Below, piece after piece: positions 45,095 to 53,901 of a DNA stretch of 64,000 bases; position 1 is the stretch's first letter, and the number at the start of each line of letters is the position of its first letter. The notes under the pieces are model-generated. The model was not told the DNA's origin. It was given only the letters and a program-made list of their open reading frames with translations, and made no database searches. A program made the translations under genes and the position numbers. The stretch comes from Geothrix limicola (lineage in GTDB: Bacteria; Acidobacteriota; Holophagae; Holophagales; Holophagaceae): the NCBI RefSeq assembly GCF_030268085.1, contig NZ_BSDE01000002.1, positions 1 to 64,000 of the forward strand, given 5' to 3'.

Positions 45095-46261
45095 CTACAT
45101 GGCTTCCGAATAGAGGGACTGGAGGTCCCCCTGGCTGGGCGGCCTGGGGTTGGTGGCATTGCAGGGATCGAGGATGGCCTTGCTGGCCAGCCGCTGGTGA
45201 TCGGTGGCGTGAATCCCCCGGGCCGCGAGCCCTTGGTCAATGCCGCAATCCCGACGCAGGTCCAGGATATGCGCCGTCAATCGGGCCCGGCACTCCCGAT
45301 CGTTGAGTCCCCGCAGATCGCAGCCCATGACCTCGCCGATGCGGCGGAACCGCTCGGGGGCCGAGGAGAAGTTGTAGTCCATCACGAAGGGGAGAAGCAG
45401 GGCATTGCATTCCCCGTGGGTCAGATCCTTGAAGCCGCCCAGGCTGTGGGCCATGGCATGGACGGAGCCCAGGCTGGCATTCGAAAAGGCCAGCCCGGCC
45501 TGGAGGCTGGCCTGCATGATCTGGGTGCGCAGTTCCAGGTTCTGCGGGGCTTCGGCGCTGGCCCGCAGGTGGGTGTGAACCAGGCGGATGGCCTCCAGGG
45601 CATGCAGATCCGTGATGGGCGAGTGGGCGTTGGACACGAAGGCCTCGATGGCATGCACCAGGGCATCCATGCCCGTGCAGGCCGTGAGGTAGGTATCCAT
45701 GGTGAGCAGCGTGCAGGGATCGATGAGCGCCACATCGGGCACGACGGCCTTGCTGATGATGGCGATCTTCACCTTCTCCTGCGAGTCGGTGATGATGGCG
45801 AACTGGGAGACATCCGCCGAGGTGCCCCCGGTGGTCGGGATGCAGATCAGGGGGACCATGGGCGTAGGCACCCGATCCACGCCCTCAAAGTCGAGAATCG
45901 AGCCCCCATTCGCGGCCACGATGCCGATCCCCTTCGCGCAGTCCATGGGGCTGCCGCCGCCCACGGCCACGATGAGATCGCAGGCCATGTCGCGGAAGCG
46001 CTCGGCGCCCTCCATCACCTCGGTATCGCGGGGATTGGCCGAGACGCCAAGAAACGGCACCACCACCAGCCCCTCGGCCTCCAGCTGGGCGAGGACCTCC
46101 CCGGTCCAGCCTGCGGCCTCCACCCCGGCATCGGAAACCAGCAACACCCGATGTCCACCCAACTTCCGGACGTACCGGCCCGCCAGCTGCCGCGCATTCG
46201 CCCCGAAGATGAACTCGGGCGCCACGAATTTCCGGAGTTCGTCGATGATCGTGTCAGGCAT
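45095..46261 (-). CDS. Iron-containing alcohol dehydrogenase
   Basis: A protein of 388 residues. NAD-binding VGGGSPMDCAKGI and PTTGGTSADVSQF, and metal ligands in CTGMDALVHAIEAF, GSVHAMAHSLGG and LTHGECNALLLP are all present. This is the group III alcohol dehydrogenase pattern. I chose the ATG at 46261 (MPDTIIDELRKFVAPEF); an ATG at 46315 adds an unlike leader. Its stop touches the kinase start codon with no gap. Likely an ethanol/butanol or aldehyde-reducing enzyme. Confidence 0.9.
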   Translation of the reverse strand: MPDTIIDELRKFVAPEFIFGANARQLAGRYVRKLGGHRVLLVSDAGVEAAGWTGEVLAQLEAEGLVVVPFLGVSANPRDTEVMEGAERFRDMACDLIVAVGGGSPMDCAKGIGIVAANGGSILDFEGVDRVPTPMVPLICIPTTGGTSADVSQFAIITDSQEKVKIAIISKAVVPDVALIDPCTLLTMDTYLTACTGMDALVHAIEAFVSNAHSPITDLHALEAIRLVHTHLRASAEAPQNLELRTQIMQASLQAGLAFSNASLGSVHAMAHSLGGFKDLTHGECNALLLPFVMDYNFSSAPERFRRIGEVMGCDLRGLNDRECRARLTAHILDLRRDCGIDQGLAARGIHATDHQRLASKAILDPCNATNPRPPSQGDLQSLYSEAM

Positions 46262-46475
46262 GAAGGCCCCCGGGGACCAGGGTTCAGCTTGGGTAGGTGC
46301 TTCCTGTATCGGCAAAGGGGCGTTTGTCGATGAATTAGCCCCATCTGGCAGGGGGGGCCAGGCAAATCAGACATTGGCGGAACCACGCCTTCGCTGATCC
46401 AGGTGCCGTCCATGGACCGGTCAGTCGGGGTTGTTGGAGGTCAAAGGATTCGTGCTCATCCGTGGCCAATCAGCC

Positions 46476-49400
46476 CTAGCGGAGAAGCGCCGGTACCTCC
46501 TTGGGCTTCAGCGGCGCCACGGGCTCCTTGGCCAGTTTGTCCTGCAGCAGCTTGATCGCCGTTTCCAGCTGGCGGTCGCGGCCTTCGTAGGTTTCCTTGG
46601 GCAGGTTTTCGACTTCCACATCGGGGGCGACACCGACGCCTTCGATGATCCAGCTGCCGTCCTTGCCCAGGTACTGGGCCCATTCGGCGGCGCGGATCTG
46701 GCCCCTGTCGGCGAGCAGGTTGGAATCCGTGAGCCAGGCGCCGGCCCCGGCGGTGCGACGACCCACCACGGGACCCAAGCCCAGGGCCTTGATGCCGGCG
46801 GTGAAGGTTTCGCCGTCGCTGTAGGTGAACTCGTCGGCCAGCACCACGAGGTGGCCGCGGAAGGTCTGCTGCATGTTGGTGGCGTTCAGGTGGCCCTTGT
46901 TGTCGGTCCAGTAGCCCCAGACGCGGCGCAGCAGCTTCTCGATGACCCAGCTGTCGATGTTGCCACCGTTGTTGCGGCGCACGTCGAGGATGAGGCCGTC
47001 GCGGTCCACCTGGCCGTAGAACTCGCGGGCGAAGGTGTTGATGTCGCCGGGTCCCATGGCCCGCAGGTGCAGGTAGCCGATCCGGCCGTGGCTGGCCTGG
47101 TCCACCTGGCGCCGCAGGCCCTCCTCCCAGTCGCTGTAGCGCAGGCTGGCCTGGCGTCCGCCGTCGATGGCCGTGACGATGACGGGCTTGAGCGCTTCGC
47201 CGCCGCGCGTGAAGGCGAGCAGCACCTGCTGGCCGGCCCGGTTGCGCAGCAGGTCCGAGAGGTCGCGGGCCTCGAGCACGGGACGTCCGTTGACCGCCGT
47301 GAGCACGTCGCCTTCCCGCAGGCCCAGACCCGCCTGGGCCAGGGGCGAGGCCTCCGAGGGCAGCTCGGCTTCGGTGCGGTAGAGGTGGTCGAGGCGGTAG
47401 CCCTCGGCGCTGCGGCTGAACACCGCGCCGAGGAAGGCCTGGGCCGAGCCGTCCTGGGCCACGCGCTGATCGCCGGGGCGGGTCTGACTGTGCAGGGCGC
47501 CGAGCTCGCCCATCATCTGGCCCAGCAGGTCGTTCAGCTCGGCGCGATCCGTCACGCGGGCCACCAGGGGTTCGTATTTCCTGCGCAGAGCCTCCCAGTC
47601 CTGGCCCCGCAGCTTGCTGTCGTAGAAGCGGTCGCGGTGCATGCGCCAGGCATCCTGGAACATCTGCCGCCACTCGGTCTTGGGCTCCACGGGGAAGGCC
47701 CAGCCGCCCAGCTTCACCTCGGCCTTGGCCAGGTCGCCGGCCTTGGCGCCCGCCTCCACGAGGTAGAAGGTGTCACCGTTGGGGCCGTGCTTGCGCAGCA
47801 TGGCCTTCTTCCCGTCGGCGGAGAGATCAAAGCTCGCCACGTCGGCGGCGAAGGTTTCAAGCGGCGCGCCGCTGTTGCCGATCTCCAGCGTCTTCACCTG
47901 GGTGGCGCGGCCCTCGCGCTCGGTGAGGTAGAGCCTCTTGGCGTCCACGTGCAGGTCGCTGTAGTTGCCCGCGGCGAGGGGCACCTCGTAGAGTCGCGCC
48001 GCCAGACCGTTCCAGAGGATGGCCGGAGTTTCGGCCTTCGCATCCTTGGCCTTCGCCTCCTTGCCTTCCTTGGGCTTGGCCTCCTTGGATTCGGCGGGCT
48101 CGGCATCCAGTTCGGTCCTGGGCTGGAAGGGGAAGCGCAGGCCCTCCTGCAGGGCCAGGGCGTAGACCTTGGTGCGGTGGTCGAAGTAGGGGCCCATGTT
48201 GCGGTCGCCCCAGGGGGAATCGTTCACCACCTGGAAGCTGCGGTCGGAAAGGAAGTAGAGCCACTTGCCGTCGGGGCTGAAGGCGGGCGCATAGGATTCG
48301 TACTTGTCGCTGCTGAGGACCATCTGCCGGCCGTCGGCCACGCTGTGCAGCAGGATCTGGCTGAGGTGGCGGGCGCTGTCGGGGCGGATGATGGCGAGCG
48401 TCTTGGCGTCCGGCGCCCAGATCACGCTGGGCACCTCGCCGTAGGGGTTCGCGTCGATGCGCTTGTTCTCGCCGGAAGCGAGGTTCAGCAGGTAGAGGTT
48501 CCCCTCGTGGTCGGTGTGGGCCAGGACCGAGCCGTCCGGCGCGGGAAAGATGGCCATGCGGTCGAGGCCCTTGTCGGTGGTGAGGGCCATGCCGCCGGGA
48601 GCGCCGTTGGCGGGGAAGCGCCAGAGCTGCTGCTCGCCGGTGGCGTCACAGAAGGCGAAGACGCTCTTGCCGTCCAGGCTCAGGGTGGCTTCGCGGGCGC
48701 GGCTGCCCGCGGGCAGGGCCACGTCCACGCGGCGCAAGCCCTCGGTTCCCGCCACGGCCACCTGGCCGCGGGCCGTGAGCACCACGCGCTCGCCGTTGAG
48801 GGCGAGGCCGGCGTTCTCGAGGAAATCGAGGGGCTTCTTGATGAGCCGTTCGCGCTGCTGATCGAAGTCGGAGGCGAGGGAGACCTCCACCAGGCGGTCC
48901 TGCCCCGTGACCAGGTCATAGACGCGCAGGTCCGCGCCCAGCTGGTAGGCCACCCGTCCATCCCCCAGGGAGGCGCCGCGCACGTCCCAGGCCTTGTGAT
49001 GGGTGAGCTGGCGCGCGTCGCTGCCATCGAAGGCCAGGGACCAGAGGTTGTCGCAGCCGTCCTTGTCGCTCACGACGAGGAGGCGGTCCTTCCACACCAT
49101 GGGCCGCTTGAGGGGGGCGCCGAAGGACACCTTCACGGCCTCGCGGCCGCCCGCCAGGTCGTAGCGCCACACCTCGGCCGCCGCGCCGCCGCGGTAGTTC
49201 CGCGCGTTGTCCCCGGTCATGTGGATGCCCAGGCGGGTGAAGAAGAGGAGCTTGCCCGAGGGATCCACGCAGGCCTCGTTGGCATCCGCCAGGGGCAGCG
49301 TGGTGCGCGCCAGCGTCTTGGGATCCACCATGGCCACGACGGTGGCACGGCTGGGGCCCACCTCGGCCTGGGTGGTGAAGAGCACCTGGCCCTGAGGCGT

Positions 49401-49751
49401 CCAGCCCAGCACGGAGCAGCCCAGGCCCGCGAAGGTGAGGCGCCGGGGTTGGCCGCCTTCCACCGGCATCACGTAGACCTCCTGGGGCCCTTCGTACGAG
49501 CCCGAGAAGGCCAGCCAGCGGCCGTCGGGAGACACCGCGGGCCGGATCTCCTGCCCCGCGTGCGAGGTCAGCCGCATCGCCCTGCCCCCCGTCAGCGGCG
49601 CGCGCCAGAGGTCGCCCTCGGCCGTGAAGAAGACCTGGTCGCCCCGGGTGGCGGGGAAGCGGACATAGGCCTCGCCCGCATGGGCGGGCAGGCTCAGGAT
49701 GAGCGCGCCCAAGACGAGCTTGAAGGCGAGGGCGGAAAGGGGCTTGGACAT
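46476..49751 (-). CDS. Tricorn-like S41 protease with beta-propeller
   Basis: A protein of 1091 residues with a signal peptide (LILSLPAHAG). The N-terminal about 640 residues hold repeated propeller blades (PAVSPDGRWLAFSGS, PAFSPDGKWLYFLSD). A Lys/Glu/Ala-rich insert (about 545-575) follows, then a PDZ domain (LREGDVLTAVNGRP, about 814) and the S41 core. The catalytic Ser should be that of YSDGETF (about 977), with ALHSQ (about 753) and RAAEWAQY supplying other residues, at positions like those of tricorn. Exported peptidase, probably degrading peptides in the periplasm. Confidence 0.92.
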   Translation of the reverse strand: MSKPLSALAFKLVLGALILSLPAHAGEAYVRFPATRGDQVFFTAEGDLWRAPLTGGRAMRLTSHAGQEIRPAVSPDGRWLAFSGSYEGPQEVYVMPVEGGQPRRLTFAGLGCSVLGWTPQGQVLFTTQAEVGPSRATVVAMVDPKTLARTTLPLADANEACVDPSGKLLFFTRLGIHMTGDNARNYRGGAAAEVWRYDLAGGREAVKVSFGAPLKRPMVWKDRLLVVSDKDGCDNLWSLAFDGSDARQLTHHKAWDVRGASLGDGRVAYQLGADLRVYDLVTGQDRLVEVSLASDFDQQRERLIKKPLDFLENAGLALNGERVVLTARGQVAVAGTEGLRRVDVALPAGSRAREATLSLDGKSVFAFCDATGEQQLWRFPANGAPGGMALTTDKGLDRMAIFPAPDGSVLAHTDHEGNLYLLNLASGENKRIDANPYGEVPSVIWAPDAKTLAIIRPDSARHLSQILLHSVADGRQMVLSSDKYESYAPAFSPDGKWLYFLSDRSFQVVNDSPWGDRNMGPYFDHRTKVYALALQEGLRFPFQPRTELDAEPAESKEAKPKEGKEAKAKDAKAETPAILWNGLAARLYEVPLAAGNYSDLHVDAKRLYLTEREGRATQVKTLEIGNSGAPLETFAADVASFDLSADGKKAMLRKHGPNGDTFYLVEAGAKAGDLAKAEVKLGGWAFPVEPKTEWRQMFQDAWRMHRDRFYDSKLRGQDWEALRRKYEPLVARVTDRAELNDLLGQMMGELGALHSQTRPGDQRVAQDGSAQAFLGAVFSRSAEGYRLDHLYRTEAELPSEASPLAQAGLGLREGDVLTAVNGRPVLEARDLSDLLRNRAGQQVLLAFTRGGEALKPVIVTAIDGGRQASLRYSDWEEGLRRQVDQASHGRIGYLHLRAMGPGDINTFAREFYGQVDRDGLILDVRRNNGGNIDSWVIEKLLRRVWGYWTDNKGHLNATNMQQTFRGHLVVLADEFTYSDGETFTAGIKALGLGPVVGRRTAGAGAWLTDSNLLADRGQIRAAEWAQYLGKDGSWIIEGVGVAPDVEVENLPKETYEGRDRQLETAIKLLQDKLAKEPVAPLKPKEVPALLR

Positions 49752-49877
49752 GGAGGCTCCGGGGCGGCGGGGTGGGCCTGCCGACTGAGATTGGCGTTAC
49801 GAGCTTAACGGCGAAAGGTGTAGCACGGGCACAGGCCCGGTCTTCCCAAACCGCTCCGAGCCGCCGATGCTCGTCTC

Positions 49878-50300
49878 ATGAGACAACCAATCAGGCCTTC
49901 CCTTCGCGCTCTCCTTCTCCCCTTGCTGCTCCTCGGCTCAGGCCGTGCGCAGGAGCCGGCCGCCCCGCCGATCCTTCGAAAAGCCCTTCTGCTCGCCCAG
50001 GTGGAACCAGGGAAACGCACGGACCGGGTCGAGATCCAGGAGATCACCCTGAAAGCGGGCATGAAGGCTCCGCTCCACCTTCACCCCTGCCCCGTGGTCG
50101 GCCTGGTCACGGCGGGCGCGATCTGCTTCCAGATCGAAGGCGGGCCCGTTCAGCACCTGAAACCGGGCGAGGCCTTCTTCGAGCCGGCGATGGCCCGCGT
50201 TGTCCATTTCGACCCGGAGGGAAGCGCCTCCGCGACCTTCATCGCGGCCTACCTCCTGGAAGCCGGGGACAAGGAGACCATCCGCCTGCTGCCCCGCTGA
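49878..50300 (+). CDS. Exported cupin-domain protein
   Basis: A protein of 140 residues. A signal peptide (LLLPLLLLGSGRAQ) is followed by a single cupin barrel: LKAGMKAPLHLHPCPVVGLVTAG supplies two His, and HLKPGEAFFEPAMARVVHF the second motif. It is divergent from the protease gene and ends 7 bp before the convergent ABM gene. Ligand or reaction unknown. Confidence 0.82.
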   Translation: MRQPIRPSLRALLLPLLLLGSGRAQEPAAPPILRKALLLAQVEPGKRTDRVEIQEITLKAGMKAPLHLHPCPVVGLVTAGAICFQIEGGPVQHLKPGEAFFEPAMARVVHFDPEGSASATFIAAYLLEAGDKETIRLLPR

Positions 50301-50307
50301 GGTCGCC

Positions 50308-50664
50308 CTACTGCAGCCCGGCGGGGGCCTCGTAGTCCGCGCGCACCATGACGACGCCCCAGCGCTTCAACAACCCCGGCATGTCGAAGCCCATGCGCTG
50401 GTAGTAGGCCCGCACCTCCTTGCCGGCAGCCTCCAGGGCCTCGCGGCTTTCCCAGGTGGCGAGGGTGACGAGGTTGTAGGGCCCATCCCCCGCCTTCTTC
50501 TCGAAGACCCTGTGGCCCTGGAACCCCGGCAGGGTGCGGATGAAGGCCATGTTCTGATGCATGGCCGACAGGAATTCCTCTCGCGCGGCCTCGGGGAGGA
50601 TGAACGAATCGATGCGATACCAGGGCTGGATGGCCGGGTTCGGGCGGGGGATGAAGGTCGACAT
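50308..50664 (-). CDS. Antibiotic biosynthesis monooxygenase-like (ABM) protein
   Basis: A protein of 118 residues. FILPEAAREEFLSAMHQNMAFIRTLPGFQGHRVFEKK and LVTLATWESREALEAAGKEV are the ABM dimeric alpha-beta barrel pattern. The ATG at 50664 has GAGGA 6 nt upstream; the longer frame runs back into the divergent AraC gene's promoter. It may be a haem- or quinone-type monooxygenase or only a small-molecule binder. Divergent from an AraC-type regulator, which may control it. Confidence 0.8.
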   Translation of the reverse strand: MSTFIPRPNPAIQPWYRIDSFILPEAAREEFLSAMHQNMAFIRTLPGFQGHRVFEKKAGDGPYNLVTLATWESREALEAAGKEVRAYYQRMGFDMPGLLKRWGVVMVRADYEAPAGLQ

Positions 50665-50791
50665 GGCGGGTCCTCGTGAGGGGGGTGGATACCAGGGGCG
50701 CGTGGCCCGGACCCTGATTCTTGTTCCGACGCGGACCTGGGGATTGTATGAATTCAGCGGGCCCCGAACATGCGTCGAGTAGGATGGCCCC

Positions 50792-51607
50792 ATGAAGATG
50801 CACGCGTTCGCACCCTGCGCCGCCCTCGCGCCCTACGTGCGGGTCTTCGAGATCGTCGAGGCCGAGGCGGCCGCGGACCACACCCTCGTTCCGGAATCGG
50901 GCCTGATCCTCGGCTTCCGCTACGCGGGTTCCTCGCGCCTGCAGGAGGGCGCCGCCGAGGTGCCCGTGCCAAACCACGTGGTGACGGGCCTGCGGGCCAC
51001 GGCGCGACGGATGCTCACCGCCCCGGGCAGCGGCATCATCCTGGCCAAATGCCACGACGGCGCCGCCGGGGCCTTCCTCGACCTGCCCCTGCACCACCTT
51101 TTCGGGGCGACGGTGGCCCTCGAAGAACTGGTGGATCCCGCCGAGGTCGAAGCCGCTTCCGCCCAAATCCGCGCGGCGAGGAGCCATCGGGAGCGCGTGG
51201 ACGCCTTCGAGCGGTTCCTGCTGCAGCGTTTGGCGCGGCGGGCCTGGGGGCCGGACCGGGTCGTGGATGCGGCCGTGCAGGCCATCCGCAGCGACCCGGG
51301 CGCCCTGCGCGTGGGCGCCCTCGCGCAGGAACTGGGGCTCAGCATCGACGGGCTGGAGAAGCGCTTCCGCCGCAGCGTCGGCGCCTCGCCCAAGCAGCTG
51401 GCGGCCATCCTCCGCCTGCGGCGGGCCATCGGCTCCCACCGCAGGGGCGCCCCGCTGACGCGGGTGGCACTCGATGCGGGCTACTACGATCAGGCCCACT
51501 TCAATCGCCACTTCAGGGCCGCCCTCGGCGTTTCGCCAAAGGCCTTCCTCCAGGGGCCGCCCTGCGGCGGACCTACTGGGGCAGGATCAACTCAGTCCGG
51601 CGATTGA
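50792..51607 (+). CDS. AraC-family transcription regulator
   Basis: A protein of 271 residues. The C-terminal AraC domain has both helix-turn-helix units: VGALAQELGLSIDGLEKRFRRSVGASPKQL and VALDAGYYDQAHFNRHFRAALGVSPKAF. The N-terminal domain (DHTLVPESGLILGFRYAG, NHVVTGLRATAR) looks like the DUF6597-type sensor. It is divergent from the ABM gene, with 127 bp between, and overlaps the OmpA gene end by 35 bp (convergent). Confidence 0.9.
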   Translation: MKMHAFAPCAALAPYVRVFEIVEAEAAADHTLVPESGLILGFRYAGSSRLQEGAAEVPVPNHVVTGLRATARRMLTAPGSGIILAKCHDGAAGAFLDLPLHHLFGATVALEELVDPAEVEAASAQIRAARSHRERVDAFERFLLQRLARRAWGPDRVVDAAVQAIRSDPGALRVGALAQELGLSIDGLEKRFRRSVGASPKQLAAILRLRRAIGSHRRGAPLTRVALDAGYYDQAHFNRHFRAALGVSPKAFLQGPPCGGPTGAGSTQSGD

Positions 51608-52271
51608 GCGACCGCCCGCTTTCGGTGTCGTTCCCGGCCACGGGATAGGCGCTGCCAAACCCTTCGGACTTCAAGCGATTCTTCGGCACGCCCTGCGCCT
51701 CCAGGCGGCCCGCCACGGCCCGCGCGCGATCCAGGGAGAGGGCCAGGTTGAAGTCGTTGGTGCCCTGGCTGTCGGTGTGGCCGCAGAGGTGGACCTCCAG
51801 CGCCGAGAAGGGGCCGTTGAGCAGGCGGGCTTGCTGATCCAGCAGCGGAAGGAAGTCGGGCTTGAGGTCCGCGCGGTTGACGTCGAAGGTGACGCCGGCG
51901 CCGTAGTCGAACACGAGAATCCGCGGAAGCTTCAGGACCTTCGCCATGGCCGAGCGGCCCGCGCCGAAGGTGAAGCTCATCTCCACCCGGTCCAGGTTCA
52001 GGTACTTGATCCGCTTCTCCACCAGGACCTCCTGGCCGAAGGTGGCCGTGATGGGCAGCAGGTCTTCGGTCGCGTTCACCGCCAGGGTCTGGGGCGTTTC
52101 GCCGATGGGCTTGCCCCCGCGGAACAGGGCGGCCTTGCCGGGATCGGAGGTGATGGTGACCTTGATCGCCGGCTGAGGGGCCGGCGGCTCCGGCGTCCGG
52201 CAGCCAAAAGCCAGGATGCCGACGGTGAGGGAGCAAACGAGGGCGCAGAAGGCTGAAGATTGAGCGTTCAT
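51573..52271 (-). CDS. OmpA-family lipoprotein
   Basis: A protein of 232 residues. The signal peptide ends in lipobox LAFGC. After a PEGA-like beta domain (VTITSDPGKAALFRGGKPIGETP), the C-terminus is an OmpA peptidoglycan-binding domain: GHTDSQGTNDFNLALSLDRARAV, GFGSAYPVAGNDTESGRSLNRRTEL. The ATG at 52271 has GGAGG upstream and overlaps the kinase stop by 4 bp (ATGA). Anchors the outer membrane to the wall and may present a signal to, or be a target of, the coupled kinase. Confidence 0.88.
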   Translation of the reverse strand: MNAQSSAFCALVCSLTVGILAFGCRTPEPPAPQPAIKVTITSDPGKAALFRGGKPIGETPQTLAVNATEDLLPITATFGQEVLVEKRIKYLNLDRVEMSFTFGAGRSAMAKVLKLPRILVFDYGAGVTFDVNRADLKPDFLPLLDQQARLLNGPFSALEVHLCGHTDSQGTNDFNLALSLDRARAVAGRLEAQGVPKNRLKSEGFGSAYPVAGNDTESGRSLNRRTELILPQ

Positions 52272-53767
52272 GGTGCCTCCGGGAAATCGATGCCCGCTGC
52301 CACGGTGCTTTCGATGGGCCTGCCCTCCCCATCCAGCGCGGGCTTGTAGCGGGAGGCCAGGGCGAGGGCCTTGGCCGCTTCGGCGCACTCGGGCGCCACC
52401 TTGGAAAGCAGCCGGCAGGACTTGACCGTGCCGTCCTCGCCCACCACCAGGGACACGGCCACCTTGGTGCCCAGGCAGGCGGCGGGCACGGAGGTGGGCG
52501 TGAAAGTGGACGCGGCCCCCCCTTCGATCAGCTGCGGGTAGGTGACCACCCGGCGGGGTGGAGGTTCCGCGGGCGCGGCTTTGGCCGGAACGTCGGCGGG
52601 AGCCTGCTTCGGGGCCGGCGGAGGCGGCGTCTTCCAGGGGGTCGGCGAAACTCCGGCCACCAATCCAGTAGGAGCCGGCGCGTCGACGGACCTGCGCGGG
52701 AGGGTCCAGGCAAGCAGCGCCACGGCGGCCAGGAGGGCGGCCCCCAGAACGAGGCTGCCGGCGCCGCTCCGCTTGGGCCCCTTCGGCAGGTCCACGGTCG
52801 GATCGAGCCCTGGATGGTGGTTCTCCGCCGCCTCCTCCGCCGGAAGGGGCCTGAGGGGCTCGTGCGTGATCGAAACGCTGCCCAGGCCTTCGAGGGGGAG
52901 GTTCCACGCGATTCCCGCCGCCGCGCAGGCCTGCACCAGGGCCTCGCGCATCTCGTGGAGGCCCGCCCAGCGCCGGTTCTTGTCACGGCGCAGCGCGCGC
53001 ATGACCACCTCGCTGAAGACCGGATCCAGGTGCGGCAACAGTGTCCCGATGGGCGTGGGTTCTTCCTGCACCCGCTGCATCAGCGTCTGGATGGCGCCTT
53101 CCTCGCTGAAGGGGAAGACCCCCGTGAGGGTGCGGTACAGCGTGATGCCGAGGGCGTACTGATCCGCGCGGCCATCGACCTCCTCGCCCAGGGCCTGCTC
53201 GGGCGAGAGGTAGGCGGGCGTGCCCAGCAGCTGGCCCGTCTGGGTCTCCTGGATGTCCCCCCAGACCTTGGCGATGCCAAAGTCCGCCAGGAAGGGCCGA
53301 CCCTCCTGGTTGAAGATGATGTTGGCGGGCTTGATGTCCCGGTGGATGACACCCCGCTCATGGCTGTAGGCCAGTGCGTCCAGGAGGGGGACGGCGATGC
53401 GGGCCGTCATGGCCGCATCGAAGCGCCAACCCGCCTGCAGCAGGTCCGCCAGGGTCGGGCCGTCCACCAGCTGCATGGAGTACCACTGGATGCCTTCTTC
53501 TTCGCCGAAGGCGTAGACCTTGACGATGCGCGGGTGGTCCAGCGCGGCGACGGTCTTCACTTCATGGGTGAAGCGGCGGGATCTGAGCCCGGTGCTGGCG
53601 TCTTCGGAGGCGACCTTGAGGGCTTCGCGCCGCCCCAGCTGGCGGTTCACGACTTCGAAAACCGAACCCCAGCCGCCCTTGCCCACCAGAGACACGAACT
53701 CGTACCGGTCCGCCAGCCGGACCGCAAGCTGCATCCACCGTTCCTGGGACATGGGCCCATTATCCAT
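52268..53767 (-). CDS. Membrane Ser/Thr protein kinase with TonB-like C-terminal domain
   Basis: A protein of 499 residues. Kinase domain about 20-290: glycine loop VGKGGWGSVFE, Lys in EALKVA, catalytic HRDIKPANIIF, DFG, and GTPAYLSPEQ. Then a juxtamembrane stretch, one membrane helix (SLVLGAALLAAVALLAWTL, about 345-365), a Pro/Ala-rich spacer and a TonB_C-like domain (VSLVVGEDGTVKSCRLLSK, ASRYKPALDGEGRPI) on the periplasmic side. The start is ATG at 53767; ATG at 53752 is an alternative. Coupled to the OmpA lipoprotein by a 4-bp overlap. Confidence 0.9.
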   Translation of the reverse strand: MDNGPMSQERWMQLAVRLADRYEFVSLVGKGGWGSVFEVVNRQLGRREALKVASEDASTGLRSRRFTHEVKTVAALDHPRIVKVYAFGEEEGIQWYSMQLVDGPTLADLLQAGWRFDAAMTARIAVPLLDALAYSHERGVIHRDIKPANIIFNQEGRPFLADFGIAKVWGDIQETQTGQLLGTPAYLSPEQALGEEVDGRADQYALGITLYRTLTGVFPFSEEGAIQTLMQRVQEEPTPIGTLLPHLDPVFSEVVMRALRRDKNRRWAGLHEMREALVQACAAAGIAWNLPLEGLGSVSITHEPLRPLPAEEAAENHHPGLDPTVDLPKGPKRSGAGSLVLGAALLAAVALLAWTLPRRSVDAPAPTGLVAGVSPTPWKTPPPPAPKQAPADVPAKAAPAEPPPRRVVTYPQLIEGGAASTFTPTSVPAACLGTKVAVSLVVGEDGTVKSCRLLSKVAPECAEAAKALALASRYKPALDGEGRPIESTVAAGIDFPEAP

Positions 53768-53901
53768 CCGTGGGAGGATTCCGGGGGCCCAGCATTCGAG
53801 ATAATCTCTCGGCAGCCTAGACAGGGGCCTCCTCCTCACGGAAAATGCCGAGACTGTCCCGTTTACATCCCGAGCGATTCCCGCTCCCAGGGGTCCAGGC
53901 C

